Part shown: in pieces, positions 8,797 through 17,747 of the stretch
How positions within the stretch are numbered: position 1 is the first letter of the stretch
How the letters are laid out: each line of letters starts with the position of its first letter
Source of the DNA: Candidatus Bathyarchaeota archaeon A05DMB-4
GTDB lineage: Archaea; Thermoproteota; Bathyarchaeia; Bathyarchaeales; SOJC01
DNA: 64,000 nucleotides
Assembly: GCA_019685575.1 (NCBI GenBank)
Contig: JABFQO010000004.1
Span: 1-64,000 of the forward strand
Reading direction: 5' to 3'
The notes under the pieces: model-generated
Told to the model about the DNA's origin: nothing
The model's database searches: none
Seen by the model: only the letters and a program-made list of their open reading frames with translations
Program-made: the position numbers and the translations under genes

Positions 8797-9804
8797 TCAA
8801 ATTTTTTTCCGCGCTAAATATGGAACTCGTTTAAAGTTTTCGCCAACTCTTTCTAAGACTGAAGCAACGATTATTGGGAAAATTATCATAGCGTCGCCTA
8901 TAACCATTATTTTACTTGCTTTTCGCTTTACTTTGCCCCAACTTACAGTTTCTCTAAGCGTTGAGCCTGATAATCCCCCAGATTCTGGTCTGTCCATCGT
9001 TATAACCACGGCATAATCCATTCCCTTCTTAGCCGCCAAAGTCGCCGATTGCACCGTGTTCCTTGGCACTCCACCACCAATAACTAGCATGCCATTCCTA
9101 GGGGAACGGTCGCAAATGTCAATAATCTGCGCTACATCCTTGAAGGCATCTACCATTAGGGTGCTTTTAAAAGCATTACGAGAAGCATGAAGCCAATAAG
9201 CATAGCCGAATTCTGAGTCACGAAGCGCTGGCAGAAAAATAGGTACGTCGGCCTTGTAAGCGGCACGTAAAATCGAGTCGGGATCCTTAAGTCTTTTGCC
9301 TAGTTCTCGCGAAAATTCGTTTGAAGAAAGGCTTTTTCCTCGATTCTCTTTGGCAATTTCGTCGAATATTTCTACAAGCACATTGTCAAGTTTAGAATAG
9401 TCTTCTTCTGGAACAAAGACGTCATAAATGCGGAATATGTGATACTTGAATAACGTGTAATCATCTACAAACCAGTTCCCTTTATAGTGATGCCCACCAA
9501 TAGCTTCTATCGCATCGTGAACCATGTTGGCACCAGTACTTACAATGACATCAACAAATCTTTTACGAACTAAATCCGCAATTATCGAACGCATACCCGC
9601 TGGAACCACCGCGCCCGCCAATGCTAAAAAAATTGTGCATTTTTTGTCACGTAGCATTTGTTCGTAAACATCGCATGCAGTGGAAAGCCTGCCTGCGCCA
9701 AAAGAACCCGCATTTCTAAATTGCTGAATCAACGAGTCCACAGTTAAGGCTCTGTCAATTTTCATGTGCTTAACAGGAGATTGTAAGAAATTTTTCCTTT
9801 GCAT
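8797..9804 (-). CDS. Deoxyhypusine synthase family protein
   Basis: This 335-residue NAD-dependent enzyme of the deoxyhypusine synthase family transfers an aminobutyl group from spermidine to a lysine of aIF5A or, in relatives, to small amines. NAD-binding regions include SFGAGRLSTA, VSTGANMVHD and IGGGVPRNT. The nucleophilic lysine is in VSWGKV near the C-terminus. The usual PKHH/PKN segment is PRN here, so a homospermidine-synthase-like activity cannot be excluded. The reverse-strand upstream region has a TATA-like ATAAAAAATA. Pyruvoyl arginine decarboxylase at 39.5 kb could supply polyamine precursors. Confidence 0.85.
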   Translation of the reverse strand: MQRKNFLQSPVKHMKIDRALTVDSLIQQFRNAGSFGAGRLSTACDVYEQMLRDKKCTIFLALAGAVVPAGMRSIIADLVRKRFVDVIVSTGANMVHDAIEAIGGHHYKGNWFVDDYTLFKYHIFRIYDVFVPEEDYSKLDNVLVEIFDEIAKENRGKSLSSNEFSRELGKRLKDPDSILRAAYKADVPIFLPALRDSEFGYAYWLHASRNAFKSTLMVDAFKDVAQIIDICDRSPRNGMLVIGGGVPRNTVQSATLAAKKGMDYAVVITMDRPESGGLSGSTLRETVSWGKVKRKASKIMVIGDAMIIFPIIVASVLERVGENFKRVPYLARKKI

Positions 9805-10045
9805 TTCATTTCGTTATTTTTTATGTGCATATTGGAAAAAAGTGTTTCTATCACCCGTTTAGTAGTCAGCGTTTTTTAGAAAGTTTACAGCTGAAAATAT
9901 CTTAGAGGATTTTAAAAAATGTCCCATTTTACAATTTTTGTCCGATATAGCATGTTGTTATTAGTCACAAATCACGTTAACAAAGCGGTGGCATCCATTA
10001 GGAAAGTAAGGCCGCTTTTAAACGGGGCATAAGTCTTCTGGCCCA

Positions 10046-11164
10046 TTAGTGAATCAAGGATTCTTCTCGCTGTGGTGTTTTGAGGAGAGATTCGAGTTCT
10101 TCCATGTATTTCTCGTGGTCGTATCTCCAGTTTCCATCATCAAACAACCGGTAAGGAATTGTTTGTCTCGAAACATGTCTCAAATCTTGTATAAAATACC
10201 TGTAGCTTTTCAGAAATCCCCTCTTGACCAGTAAAGAAAGGCTGTCGATGAGGCGTCTAAACTCTTTCCTTGGAAGATACATTTGCACAAAAAGTCCGTT
10301 TTCACCGAAAATTTTGCCGATGGACCTAGAGAAAGGTTTGTTAAAAAGTGAAACTGCAAACTTTGCCATGTTTTCTTGGTTTGGAAAGATGAAAATGAAA
10401 AAGAAAAAGTCAGACTCATCCATGTTAAAGGGAAACGAAATCACTTGATAGCTTTCTAACATTTGACGTTTCATGATGTGGTTATCAAAATGATACTTGA
10501 TGCTTTGCAGAGAAACGCCTAACTTTGAAGCAATCGATCGGAAGCTTTTGGTCGCGTCGATCTCCAGTTCCTTCAAGATAAACACGTCAGTGAAGTCTGC
10601 TCTTTGCGGAAATGCTTCTGGATCCTTTAGCGTGTAAGGAAGTTCAACGGGCTGAAGCGGCAACTCTTCAACCCATTTTTCCCACGAAAAAATCCACTTG
10701 AGAGATTGCTTGTCAAGCCAGTTAGTCGTCGGGTTAACCGTGTGGAAGCATGTTGACCAGAAGTATTCAAGGTTTTCTGCAACACCCTTGTCTCTAAGCG
10801 TCTCAAGAAAAGAACCAAATTCATCCTCGTTTCTGGGCGGTATAGCATAAAGCGCAAAGGAGCCCTCAAATTCTCCATAACATCGAGACACGTAAAGCCA
10901 AAAATCATTAGCCTTCAAACAATCAAAAAGAAGCATCTCTTTTCCTAACGCCGCCTTCGCGAAAACACAAGTTTTTCTCAAGCCTATAAAAGTATGGTAA
11001 ACGTTAACGTTCAAAAAAATAAGAGGCTTTAAACGCCTTAACCTAGCACGTAGCGTAGCATCCTTGATTCCTAATTTTTTCGCCACTGCAGTCAGGTTTC
11101 GAGGGCTTTCTGCTCCTAATGCTTCGAGTATGTGAAGGTCAAGCAAGTCTAACTGTTTCTTCAT
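10046..11164 (-). CDS. Tandem Lrp/AsnC-like helix-turn-helix regulator
   Basis: This 372-residue putative transcription regulator is built as a duplication. An N-terminal HTH (about 5-50: LDLHILEALGAES, TLRARLRRLK) is followed by an alpha/beta ligand domain. A second HTH near 190-235 (DVFILKELEIDATKSFRSIASKLGVSLQSIKYHF) is followed by another such domain. The pattern matches Lrp-type proteins that bind a small molecule, but no canonical RAM consensus is clear. The 240-bp interval 9805-10045 downstream contains no gene I can support. Confidence 0.7.
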   Translation of the reverse strand: MKKQLDLLDLHILEALGAESPRNLTAVAKKLGIKDATLRARLRRLKPLIFLNVNVYHTFIGLRKTCVFAKAALGKEMLLFDCLKANDFWLYVSRCYGEFEGSFALYAIPPRNEDEFGSFLETLRDKGVAENLEYFWSTCFHTVNPTTNWLDKQSLKWIFSWEKWVEELPLQPVELPYTLKDPEAFPQRADFTDVFILKELEIDATKSFRSIASKLGVSLQSIKYHFDNHIMKRQMLESYQVISFPFNMDESDFFFFIFIFPNQENMAKFAVSLFNKPFSRSIGKIFGENGLFVQMYLPRKEFRRLIDSLSLLVKRGFLKSYRYFIQDLRHVSRQTIPYRLFDDGNWRYDHEKYMEELESLLKTPQREESLIH

Positions 11165-11214
11165 GCAATCACTAGCACCACTGTTTATTTCACAGCAGCA
11201 TCGTAAAGATTTTT

Positions 11215-11415
11215 CTATTTCGGAATGCCTGGACCAGGAACAGGATCGCCGCCACCTCCATTAGGAGTGCTACCGCCATCATAGACATCGAAGACCATGG
11301 TGTTTACGAATGCCTCCAGCGCCGTGCTGATGGGGAGCAGAATAGCCGCTTGAAAACCTATAGAAAACAAAATGATGGCAATTGCGAACACTAACAGGTA
11401 GTTTTTCATGTTCAA
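11215..11415 (-). CDS. Small membrane-anchored protein with Gly/Pro-rich tail
   Basis: This 66-residue protein consists of one hydrophobic helix (residues 6-30) and a tail GGSTPNGGGGDPVPGPG. Start TTG 11415 is supported by GGAGGTG seven bases upstream, one of the strongest ribosome sites in the window, which makes a real gene likely despite its size. No family recognised. The tail composition suggests an extracellular spacer or linker. Confidence 0.6.
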   Translation of the reverse strand: MNMKNYLLVFAIAIILFSIGFQAAILLPISTALEAFVNTMVFDVYDGGSTPNGGGGDPVPGPGIPK

Positions 11416-11521
11416 AAGCCTTCACCTCCTTTCATTTTTGTAACAAAAATATTGATTCTCACAAGAAAAGTTAAATATTACTCCTAAGGCGCAATAAGAA
11501 ATTCCGTGCGGTTGGTCATCC

Positions 11522-11863
11522 GTGGGTGACTGTTTGAAAGCCAAAAAAGGCGAGTTAGATAAATCGTTGGTTGTTGCTTTAGATGCGAGTATGGAAAACA
11601 TTTTTGGTAAAAGCGCGACGAAGGCAGTTTATTATCATCTTAACAAAAGTTATTTGCTAAAGCCTGAGGAAATCCCTGAAAAACCTCAAGTTTTCGTCAA
11701 AGCGATGGAGGAGATGTTCGGAGAACGGGGCGCCGAAGTAATCGAAGCATTGTTAGTGAAGGATTTACTCGCAAAGTTGGGAATCGAGTGCCGGGATAAA
11801 GAAAACAACAATTTAGTCGATTGGCTAGACAAACTGAAAACTACGTATTCAAAGAAACAATAA
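11522..11863 (+). CDS. Conserved archaeal small helical protein, unknown function
   Basis: This 113-residue soluble alpha-helical protein starts at GTG 11522. It contains LDASMENIFGKSATKAVYYHL, then EEIPEKPQVFVKAMEEMFG and a C-terminal helical segment. I have the impression of a widespread archaeal family (DUF3227-like: HLEKS... EEIPE... FG.GA), but I cannot confirm the Pfam name. A TATA-like TTAAATAT lies about 45 bp upstream. It is followed by a membrane-anchored protein in the same direction. Confidence 0.65.
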   Translation: MGDCLKAKKGELDKSLVVALDASMENIFGKSATKAVYYHLNKSYLLKPEEIPEKPQVFVKAMEEMFGERGAEVIEALLVKDLLAKLGIECRDKENNNLVDWLDKLKTTYSKKQ

Positions 11864-12013
11864 CGCTAAAACTCTCTGAGCAAATAACCAGTTTTTCTTT
11901 TTTTCCTTGCCACATGCAGAGGATTAAACGGAGTGGAGCGCACTTCCTAGCCGGGTACCTGACAAAAATGTTATTAGGGTTTTTTATTTTTGGTTTTTTG
12001 AGAGCGATTGATC

Positions 12014-12433
12014 ATGGGACGATGGCGACTATTCTTCGTGGTTATTCTCGTTTTAGTGGTGGTTTGGCTGACTATTTTCTGGGTTTATTATACGAATTTG
12101 GATAACACCTTGAAACATGAAACTAATCGGTGGGCAGTCATAAAAGATTCTCACGGCGACCGTATCGCAGTCGAACCTACGAGCAGTCAAGCGTGGTCTC
12201 AACTTGTAGCGCTTTTTCAGAATCAAACCATACGTTGGATTGGAGGAATGGTGGAAACATACGACAACAAGTGGGGTTTCCGCTTTAAACCAGAAAACAT
12301 CACAATCGCAGAAGTTACGGCAGAAGGACTACAAACATACATCAAATGGATAAGTGAGGACTTGAGCTACTGGCTGAATCTGGGGTGGGCTTACGTTTCA
12401 GCTCAAGTAACAGAAATCCACTCTCCCTCGTAG
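12014..12433 (+). CDS. Membrane-anchored extracytoplasmic protein, unknown function
   Basis: This 139-residue protein has an N-terminal signal anchor (about residues 5-28, strongly hydrophobic) followed by an outside domain of about 110 residues. The domain contains WIGGMVETYDNKWGFRFKP, then a conserved-looking aromatic C-terminus with WLNLGWAYVSAQV. The spacing of W, FxP and W residues loosely resembles BP74-type adhesion domains; this is a weak impression. ATG 12014 is chosen; a TTG two codons earlier also exists. Confidence 0.55.
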   Translation: MGRWRLFFVVILVLVVVWLTIFWVYYTNLDNTLKHETNRWAVIKDSHGDRIAVEPTSSQAWSQLVALFQNQTIRWIGGMVETYDNKWGFRFKPENITIAEVTAEGLQTYIKWISEDLSYWLNLGWAYVSAQVTEIHSPS

Positions 12434-12434
12434 C

Positions 12435-12747
12435 ATGAAAAATTGGAGAACCAAAAAAGGCGTGGTTATTATCTCTGGGTGAACGAATGCTGGCATCATA
12501 AACACGGCACATTACGTGCAACAATTTACCGAAGTTAACCGCATCCACGCCATTCTCGGCGGCTTGGCAGGAAAAGAATGCGAAACCCGAATCGCCTCAA
12601 CTGTAGCCGAATTAAAAACTAAACCCGAAATTAATTGTTCCTTCGCATTGTACGAGTTGGAAAGGAATCTTTGCTACAGAGGTATTCCCTCAAGCCTTTG
12701 TGTGAAACATCGTTGGAAATCTATATCAGCTTGATGCATTCGCGTAG
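12435..12747 (+). pseudogene. Decayed C-terminal fragment of a metallo-beta-lactamase-fold hydrolase
   Basis: Conceptual translation recovers an MBL-fold protein of the dihydropterin/FprA-like type. KKGVVIISG is followed by a TGA (12480-12482) where family members have Cys, then TNAGIINT and HAILGG. Near 12625-12630 one extra A shifts the frame to IVPSHCTSWKG (consensus PSHCTGWKA), and a second in-frame TGA (12703-12705) precedes NIVGN, ending at TAG 12745. The metal-binding His of GCSHAG is Asn. Two stops, one frameshift, a lost ligand and the missing N-terminal half make this a relic. Confidence 0.8.
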
Positions 12748-12792
12748 AAAACTTATAGGCTTCAGAATTTATTCAACTACAGAGGTTTCCGC

Positions 12793-13332
12793 ATGAGCTG
12801 GCCCACAAAAGAAGACATTAAGATGCTCAGTAAATTATCAAAAGAGAAATTATTCGAACTGTTCTTTCTGCACGTTCGAAACCTTTGGCGAGTCGACGGG
12901 CTATATTTTCTAGGCATAGAAGACCGCTTTGGCACGCAAGCGGCGACGGAAATCGATGCTAATTGTTGGAAGACGATGGGAAGAATTGAAGCTAAAGAAC
13001 TGAAGACGCTACTTGGAATAAAAAGTAACGGCATCCCAGAATTAATTAAAACCCTTAAACACACCAGCTGGGCGTTGTATCAGGTCGGCAAAGAATCCGA
13101 AGCTACAGAAGAAAGAGGAATTTTCCGAGTTACTGACTGCAGAACACAAAAAACAAGAATAGAAAAAGGCTTAGGAGTATTCCCATGCAAGTTAGTAAGG
13201 CATGGTTTTTTGCAGAGTTTTGCTGGAGAGTTTAACCCCGAAATTGAAGTGATCTGCAGACGTTGCCCGCCTGACAAGCATAGCGAAAAACTGTGGTGCG
13301 AATGGGAATTCAGAAAACGAAGCCATGTCTAA
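12793..13332 (+). CDS. DUF6125-family protein
   Basis: This 179-residue soluble protein resembles DUF6125 proteins. It has an N-terminal helical part with WRVDGLYFLGIEDRFG and ANCWKTMGRIEAKELK, then a DCRTQKTRIEKGLGVFPCK segment and a C-terminal CRRCPPD...WCEWEF. Conserved cysteines at the C-terminal end (C-x2-C plus WC) could bind a metal or thiol ligand. Biochemical role is unknown. A TATA-like ACTTATAGG lies about 40 bp upstream. It overlaps the convergent GNAT gene by 4 bp. Confidence 0.75.
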   Translation: MSWPTKEDIKMLSKLSKEKLFELFFLHVRNLWRVDGLYFLGIEDRFGTQAATEIDANCWKTMGRIEAKELKTLLGIKSNGIPELIKTLKHTSWALYQVGKESEATEERGIFRVTDCRTQKTRIEKGLGVFPCKLVRHGFLQSFAGEFNPEIEVICRRCPPDKHSEKLWCEWEFRKRSHV

Positions 13333-13938
13333 GTTGATAAAGGACAGTGCTTTTTTAGGTACTCATCAAATTTTTCGCCTAACGTGCTTTTCAGCAAGTT
13401 CATTCTTTGCGCCAAATACTCATCACGCAAAATGTCGAAATAATAAGTGTTCCATCGCTTATTGTTGACAAACGAAGTTTCTCTTAAAACTCCGCTTCGT
13501 TTAAACCCACATGCTTCCAAAGTCTTGTGCGCACGGACGTTGAATTCGACGCTCCACGCTTCGCATCGTTCCATGTTCAAGTGAAAAAAGGACATTTCCA
13601 GCATGGCGACGGTGATTTGTTTTCCGTAGCCTTTACCCCAGAGTTCTTTTTTGCCGATGTATGTGCCGATGGTTCCGGTTTTCACGTTGGCCCACTCTTC
13701 TCTTCGAATAGTGGCGATTCCTATGGGTTCTTTTGAGTTAACGGTCTCTACAATGTAGTAAAGATTTTTTCTTCTTTAGTTCTTTCTTCGAACTGTTTTC
13801 TATTTGCGCCATGTTCATAAGGTTCATAGGTTGTGCTCGAGAATACATTATTAACTCGAAATCGTTTTCCCATTGATGCATAAGTTTCAAGTCTTCTTTC
13901 TCGACTGGCCGAAATTTTACATCTCCAAACTCAAACAT
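13329..13938 (-). pseudogene. GNAT acetyltransferase, frameshifted at an A6 run
   Basis: Two adjacent reverse-strand frames together encode one RimJ/RimL-type N-acetyltransferase. The first (from ATG 13938) gives FRPVEKEDLKLMHQWEND. The second carries PIGIATI, TGTIGTYIGKKELWGKGYGKQ (the acetyl-CoA loop), NVRAHKTLEACGF and HTYYFDILRDEY-like residues. The frame break falls in a run of six A on the coding strand (T6 at 13765-13770). Removing one base restores about 200 continuous residues. It could be a sequencing indel, a recent null allele or slippage; the rest of the coding sequence is intact. Confidence 0.75.
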
Positions 13939-14030
13939 GTATCCTACACTCTCACTTTTCAGAGAGCAGTCTTGAGAAAACTTAAGGTTTACCCTAACTG
14001 TGAATCAAGGACAGAGCGCTTCAAAATATT

Positions 14031-14489
14031 CTAGACAACATAATAGTCGACTACCTTCTGCATCCGCTTCGGCGCGTGCTCCATTTGCGAAAGTTGCTTC
14101 AGGATCTTTATCATTTGCGGTTGGAAACGTGCCAAGTCCGTAAGCGTAACAAGTCCTGAAAGTTTGCCTTGTTTAATTATCGGCAGTTTTTTGATTTTCA
14201 TCTTGAACATTACTCTTGCAGCGTCTTCTAAATCGGTTTCTGCTTCTACCACTATCAAAGGTTTCGACATTATATCCTTCACTTTTGTTGTTGTGGGATC
14301 CTTTGCTTCGCTTATCACTCTTTTTAGCATGTCACGTTCGGTTAGTATGCCGATGGCTTTACCTTTTTTTACTACGATAAGGCATCCGATTTCGTAACGA
14401 TTCATCATGTCCGCAGCGTCTTTCGCTGTTCGGTCTGCGTCTATTGTTATAACGTCTTTCACCATGACATCTTCGATTTTTAACGACAC
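14031..14489 (-). CDS. CBS-domain pair protein
   Basis: This protein of about 152 residues contains two CBS motifs forming a Bateman module that senses adenine nucleotides or SAM. Motif 1 covers about residues 5-60 (VMVKDVITIDADRTAKDAADMM, GILTERDML) and motif 2 about 70-125 (IMSKPLIVVEAETDLEDAARVM, GLVTLTDLA). GTG 14489 is preferred because GGAGTGA lies six bases upstream. No effector domain is attached, so it probably regulates a partner protein or acts as a small ligand sensor. Confidence 0.85.
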   Translation of the reverse strand: MSLKIEDVMVKDVITIDADRTAKDAADMMNRYEIGCLIVVKKGKAIGILTERDMLKRVISEAKDPTTTKVKDIMSKPLIVVEAETDLEDAARVMFKMKIKKLPIIKQGKLSGLVTLTDLARFQPQMIKILKQLSQMEHAPKRMQKVVDYYVV

Positions 14490-14579
14490 AAAACTCACTC
14501 CCACTCTTTTTAATAAGCAAGATGATTTAATATGTTTTGTCTGTACAAAAAAAGACGTAAGAAGAAAAGCTCGAGAATG

Positions 14580-15236
14580 TTATGGACTTTGTTCTTGAAC
14601 AGAACGCAAAACTTCTTCGAGTAACACTGCTTCAGGAACGACGCCTAACAGTTCTTTTTTCTCGTTAACAAGCAGTTTTGGCACGCCCATGACGCTGTAT
14701 TTTTGTGCCAAATGTGGAAACTCGCCGATTTCTACGCCGTCAGCACGGATAAAATCGCTTTCTATAGCAAACTTATGCGCCAATTCCACCGCCAACGGAC
14801 AGTAGGGACATGTTAACGTAACGAAAACTTGAATGTGCACGGGCTTGTTTATTGAGGCAAGTTTATGTTTGGTTTCTTCAGAAAGTCCACTTTCACCCTT
14901 TGAAACGTTGACTACAGCGTCAAAGAACGATTTAAACTCGTAACCCAAGGGTACACCAAAAAATCGTACTCCATAATCCTTCGCGCCGATCACGGCGATT
15001 GCTGGAACCTTGTCGATACCGAGGGTTTTGGCTTTCTCTGCGTCTTTTACAAAGTCGTAAATTTCAACTTTTATTTTTTCGGAAAGGGCTCCTACTTCTT
15101 GTGCAAGTTCGCGGGTTTCCTTGCAAAAATGGCACTCGAATTCTTGCGTGAAAACGATTATTTTAACTTCGTCTTTCAGGCTGTTTTCCAACCCAGCCTT
15201 TATGTGCTGTTTGTGTTCGTCAGGAATAAACCCCAA
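14580..15236 (-). CDS. Protein disulfide oxidoreductase (tandem thioredoxin/glutaredoxin fold)
   Basis: This 218-residue cytoplasmic dithiol oxidoreductase of the archaeal PDO type has two thioredoxin folds with active sites CHFC (residues 35-38) and CPYC (143-146). Conserved cis-Pro segments VPAIAV and VPKLLV follow each. Such proteins form and isomerise disulfides and can be electron acceptors of thioredoxin reductase. TTG 15236 has GGTGG six bases upstream. Presence of PDO is often associated with intracellular disulfides in thermophiles, but growth temperature is not proven here. Confidence 0.9.
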   Translation of the reverse strand: MGFIPDEHKQHIKAGLENSLKDEVKIIVFTQEFECHFCKETRELAQEVGALSEKIKVEIYDFVKDAEKAKTLGIDKVPAIAVIGAKDYGVRFFGVPLGYEFKSFFDAVVNVSKGESGLSEETKHKLASINKPVHIQVFVTLTCPYCPLAVELAHKFAIESDFIRADGVEIGEFPHLAQKYSVMGVPKLLVNEKKELLGVVPEAVLLEEVLRSVQEQSP

Positions 15237-15283
15237 CTAATACCACCGAATACTTCATTACTTCTTCTATCATTTATAATTGT

Positions 15284-16636
15284 CTACTTCCAAACAGCGT
15301 GTAAGTTTTTAATGACTTTCTCCGCGTTTCGGCTGAAAGGGATTCTTGCCCGCGCGAATTTTTCTTTTGGCTTACTAATAGGTTTTGTAGCGTCGATGCC
15401 GAGTTTTGTGGTCAACCCTGTTTCTTGGTCTGCGGATGGGTCAAGCGTTGAACCTCGAGCGTTTTGGATGAGTATCAAGTCTTCGTTTGCTTGAAATCGT
15501 GTAGCAATTGCCCATTCTACTTCTTCCATGTTGTAAACGTCGATGTCCATGTCAACAACTATTGCATGTTTTAGACTCGGATGTGCGCCGAAGATTGCAG
15601 TTAGCGCATTTTTTGCATCGCCATCCTTCTGCTTCTCGATAGAAACAACCGCGTGAAGCCAACCGCACCCGCCACTAGTAAGGTTTACGGCTCCGACTTT
15701 TGGCACTACGTTAGCGACGGCTTCCCAGATTTTAATTTCGTGAGGAAGCCCCATTAACAGTTTGTGTTCATTCCCTGAAGGCAATAGAGCTTGGTAGATG
15801 TAGTCGTCACGGTGCATCATGCCTACAACTTCTATGACTGGCTGATTGCGTTTTACGTCATAAGTGCCTGTAATGTCAACCAAAGGTCCTTCAACTACTT
15901 CCTTATTTACGCACAAATGTCCTTCGAATACGATCTCCGCTTCTGCTGGTGCTACTGCGTCCACATGTGCACACTTAACTAGGCTGAATTTGTTCTTCAG
16001 CAAAGCATTTGCCACGTCAAATTCGCAAACTCCAAAAGGCACTGGAGAAGTGGCTGCAACCAAAACAGCCGGATGCAAGCCGATCGAAATCGCTACGTCT
16101 AAATCTTTCCCTTCTTCTTTGGTCATCGTCCAAAGTTTGAATAAGTGACGAGGAACAAGTCGAATGGCAAAATGTTTATCATCTAAAACTTCAAGACGAT
16201 GAACAGAAACGTTGTCCACTCCTTTATTCGGGCTTTTTGCATGAATTATGGCGGAAGTAACGTATGGAGCAGCATCTTTCTCGAAATGTGTCAGAATAGG
16301 CAATTTGGAAAGTTTTGGTTTTTCAACGATATTTTCCTTGACTGCCCCATTTTTTGCGATGTTTGGTTTAGACGGGTTTTTCCACGCTTCAATAAGCCGT
16401 TGATACAAACTTTCGGGTTTGACGCCCAGCGCCGTGGATAATCTTTCTCGTGTTCCGCATACATTTGCAACAACGCGGTTCTTGTATCCCTTTATTTTTT
16501 CAAAAAATAAAACAGGGCCATTTTGGTCGAAGTGTTTCATTATTGCCGAGATTTCAAAACGGGGCGAAACAGGGGCGGTCACATGAAGTGTTTGGTTTAA
16601 GGTTTCCTTTTCTTCCAGAAAACTGCGAAGACTCAT
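15284..16636 (-). CDS. UbiD-family prenylated-FMN decarboxylase, candidate anhydromevalonate phosphate decarboxylase
   Basis: This 450-residue UbiD-fold enzyme should use prenylated FMN for reversible decarboxylation. Family landmarks include PILTHFEKDAAPYVTSAI, IRLVPRHLF, PFGVCEFDVANAL, VEGPLVDITG and DMDIDVYNMEEVEWAIATRFQ, where the E and R residues fit the catalytic region. In archaea lacking the classical mevalonate decarboxylase, a UbiD homologue decarboxylates trans-anhydromevalonate 5-phosphate. The AcnX subunits at 48.8-50.4 kb supply that substrate, so this assignment is an inference from pathway content. Its ATG overlaps the upstream PAC4-like gene stop as ATGA. Confidence 0.85.
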   Translation of the reverse strand: MSLRSFLEEKETLNQTLHVTAPVSPRFEISAIMKHFDQNGPVLFFEKIKGYKNRVVANVCGTRERLSTALGVKPESLYQRLIEAWKNPSKPNIAKNGAVKENIVEKPKLSKLPILTHFEKDAAPYVTSAIIHAKSPNKGVDNVSVHRLEVLDDKHFAIRLVPRHLFKLWTMTKEEGKDLDVAISIGLHPAVLVAATSPVPFGVCEFDVANALLKNKFSLVKCAHVDAVAPAEAEIVFEGHLCVNKEVVEGPLVDITGTYDVKRNQPVIEVVGMMHRDDYIYQALLPSGNEHKLLMGLPHEIKIWEAVANVVPKVGAVNLTSGGCGWLHAVVSIEKQKDGDAKNALTAIFGAHPSLKHAIVVDMDIDVYNMEEVEWAIATRFQANEDLILIQNARGSTLDPSADQETGLTTKLGIDATKPISKPKEKFARARIPFSRNAEKVIKNLHAVWK

Positions 16637-17010
16637 ATTTGAACGCTCTCTCCTTGCATAGAGGGTTTGGGCTGAGTGACCTTTTCGAAAAGCCGCATGA
16701 GAATAGGTGAGGCTTCGGCTTCGCTTACGGTTTTGAGATAAATGGACACTAATCCTATCTTGTTTATTTTTGAGGCTAATCTTTCGGCAAGGATTCGAGC
16801 GGTCGTTGTGTTTCGATCACCCATCAGTATCGACGACAAAAATGGCGCGGTTATCTGAGACTGGGAAGGAATTGCTACCGCCAATGTGCCCAAGTTATCT
16901 TCGCCCTCGCTTAAGAGCACCATACATGCATTTTTAGCTTCCAGATAAATCGCAAGAAAACGCCTTTCGCCCTCTTTAATCTCGTCTTCATACATAGTTG
17001 CGCGATCCAT
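16633..17010 (-). CDS. PAC4-like proteasome assembly chaperone
   Basis: This 125-residue protein aligns by eye with the PAC3/PAC4 family, which helps assemble the 20S proteasome alpha ring. It shows a LGTLAVAIPS strand, then SILMGDRNTTTARILAERLASKINK. The eukaryotic PAC4 counterpart has SLLGDTSDTTS...LAQRLARKTNK, followed by a VS.Y strand, here VSIYLK. Length (about 120-130) agrees. The gene is translationally coupled to the UbiD gene (ATGA), an odd pairing with no clear functional logic. Identification rests on motif recall, not a profile search. Confidence 0.65.
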   Translation of the reverse strand: MDRATMYEDEIKEGERRFLAIYLEAKNACMVLLSEGEDNLGTLAVAIPSQSQITAPFLSSILMGDRNTTTARILAERLASKINKIGLVSIYLKTVSEAEASPILMRLFEKVTQPKPSMQGESVQI

Positions 17011-17079
17011 TCAAATTCGCCACGCTATTTATAGCACCCTCTATACCTATTTATTATTTTCAACAAAGGCGACGACGCA

Positions 17080-17742
17080 ATGCCCAAAAACAATGCAGAA
17101 AAAATTCTAAAAATCCTGAAAAACAATTTTTCTTTGCCAAAATGGGTCTCTACGGAACGAAACCCGTTTCAGACACTTGTTGTAACGATTATTTCACAAA
17201 ACACAGCGGGCAAAAATACCATCAGAGCCTTCGAAGCACTCTCCAACAGACTCCCAATAACTCCAGAAGCATTGGCAAAGGCAGATCTAAAGGAGATTGA
17301 AGCCTCTCTGCATGTTGCGGGTTTATTTCGAAATAAAGCAAGAGTCATTAAGAAAGTCTCCCAAATCATTATTGAAAGGTTTCATGGTTCATTAGACTGG
17401 ATTTATTCAATGCCCTTTGAGAAAACGAGAGAAACCCTTTTGTCTCTGCCTGGAGTCGGCCCTAAAACCGCCGACGTAGTGCTACTTTTTAGTGCAAAGA
17501 GACCAACGATTCCCGTTGACACGCACGTGGAAAGAGTTTCAAAAAGACTCGGACTTGTGCCTGAAAAAGCAAATTACGAGGATATTCGAACCGCTTTACA
17601 GACACTTTATCTACCAGATGATTATCTAGATGTGCATCTGTTATTCATCTCGTTGGGGCGAAGTTACTGCAAAGCTTTAAAGCCGCTGTGTAAACAATGC
17701 CCAGTAAGCGGCTTATGTCCATCTAAGAGAATTGAGGATTAG
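17080..17742 (+). CDS. nth: Endonuclease III-type DNA glycosylase/AP lyase
   Basis: This 220-residue base excision repair enzyme removes oxidised pyrimidines. The HhH motif LPGVGPKTADVVL contains the catalytic lysine, and the conserved aspartate is in VDTHVERVSKRLG. The C-terminal [4Fe-4S] ligands are C197, C204, C207 and C213 in the classic C-x6-C-x2-C-x5-C spacing. The upstream XPD-like helicase gene order is nth then helicase, 5 bp apart, so co-transcription is likely. The specificity (thymine glycol, uracil or mismatch) is not determined. Confidence 0.93.
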   Translation: MPKNNAEKILKILKNNFSLPKWVSTERNPFQTLVVTIISQNTAGKNTIRAFEALSNRLPITPEALAKADLKEIEASLHVAGLFRNKARVIKKVSQIIIERFHGSLDWIYSMPFEKTRETLLSLPGVGPKTADVVLLFSAKRPTIPVDTHVERVSKRLGLVPEKANYEDIRTALQTLYLPDDYLDVHLLFISLGRSYCKALKPLCKQCPVSGLCPSKRIED

Positions 17743-17747
17743 AGTGC

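Noticed and set aside
11821-12105. 94-residue frame overlapping two genes
   Set aside because: It overlaps the better supported genes ending at 11863 and starting at 12014, and its composition is not protein-like.
12480-12482. Selenocysteine codon in the MBL-fold sequence
   Set aside because: A neighbouring metal-binding His is lost, a frameshift follows and a second TGA replaces a non-Cys residue, so this is gene decay.
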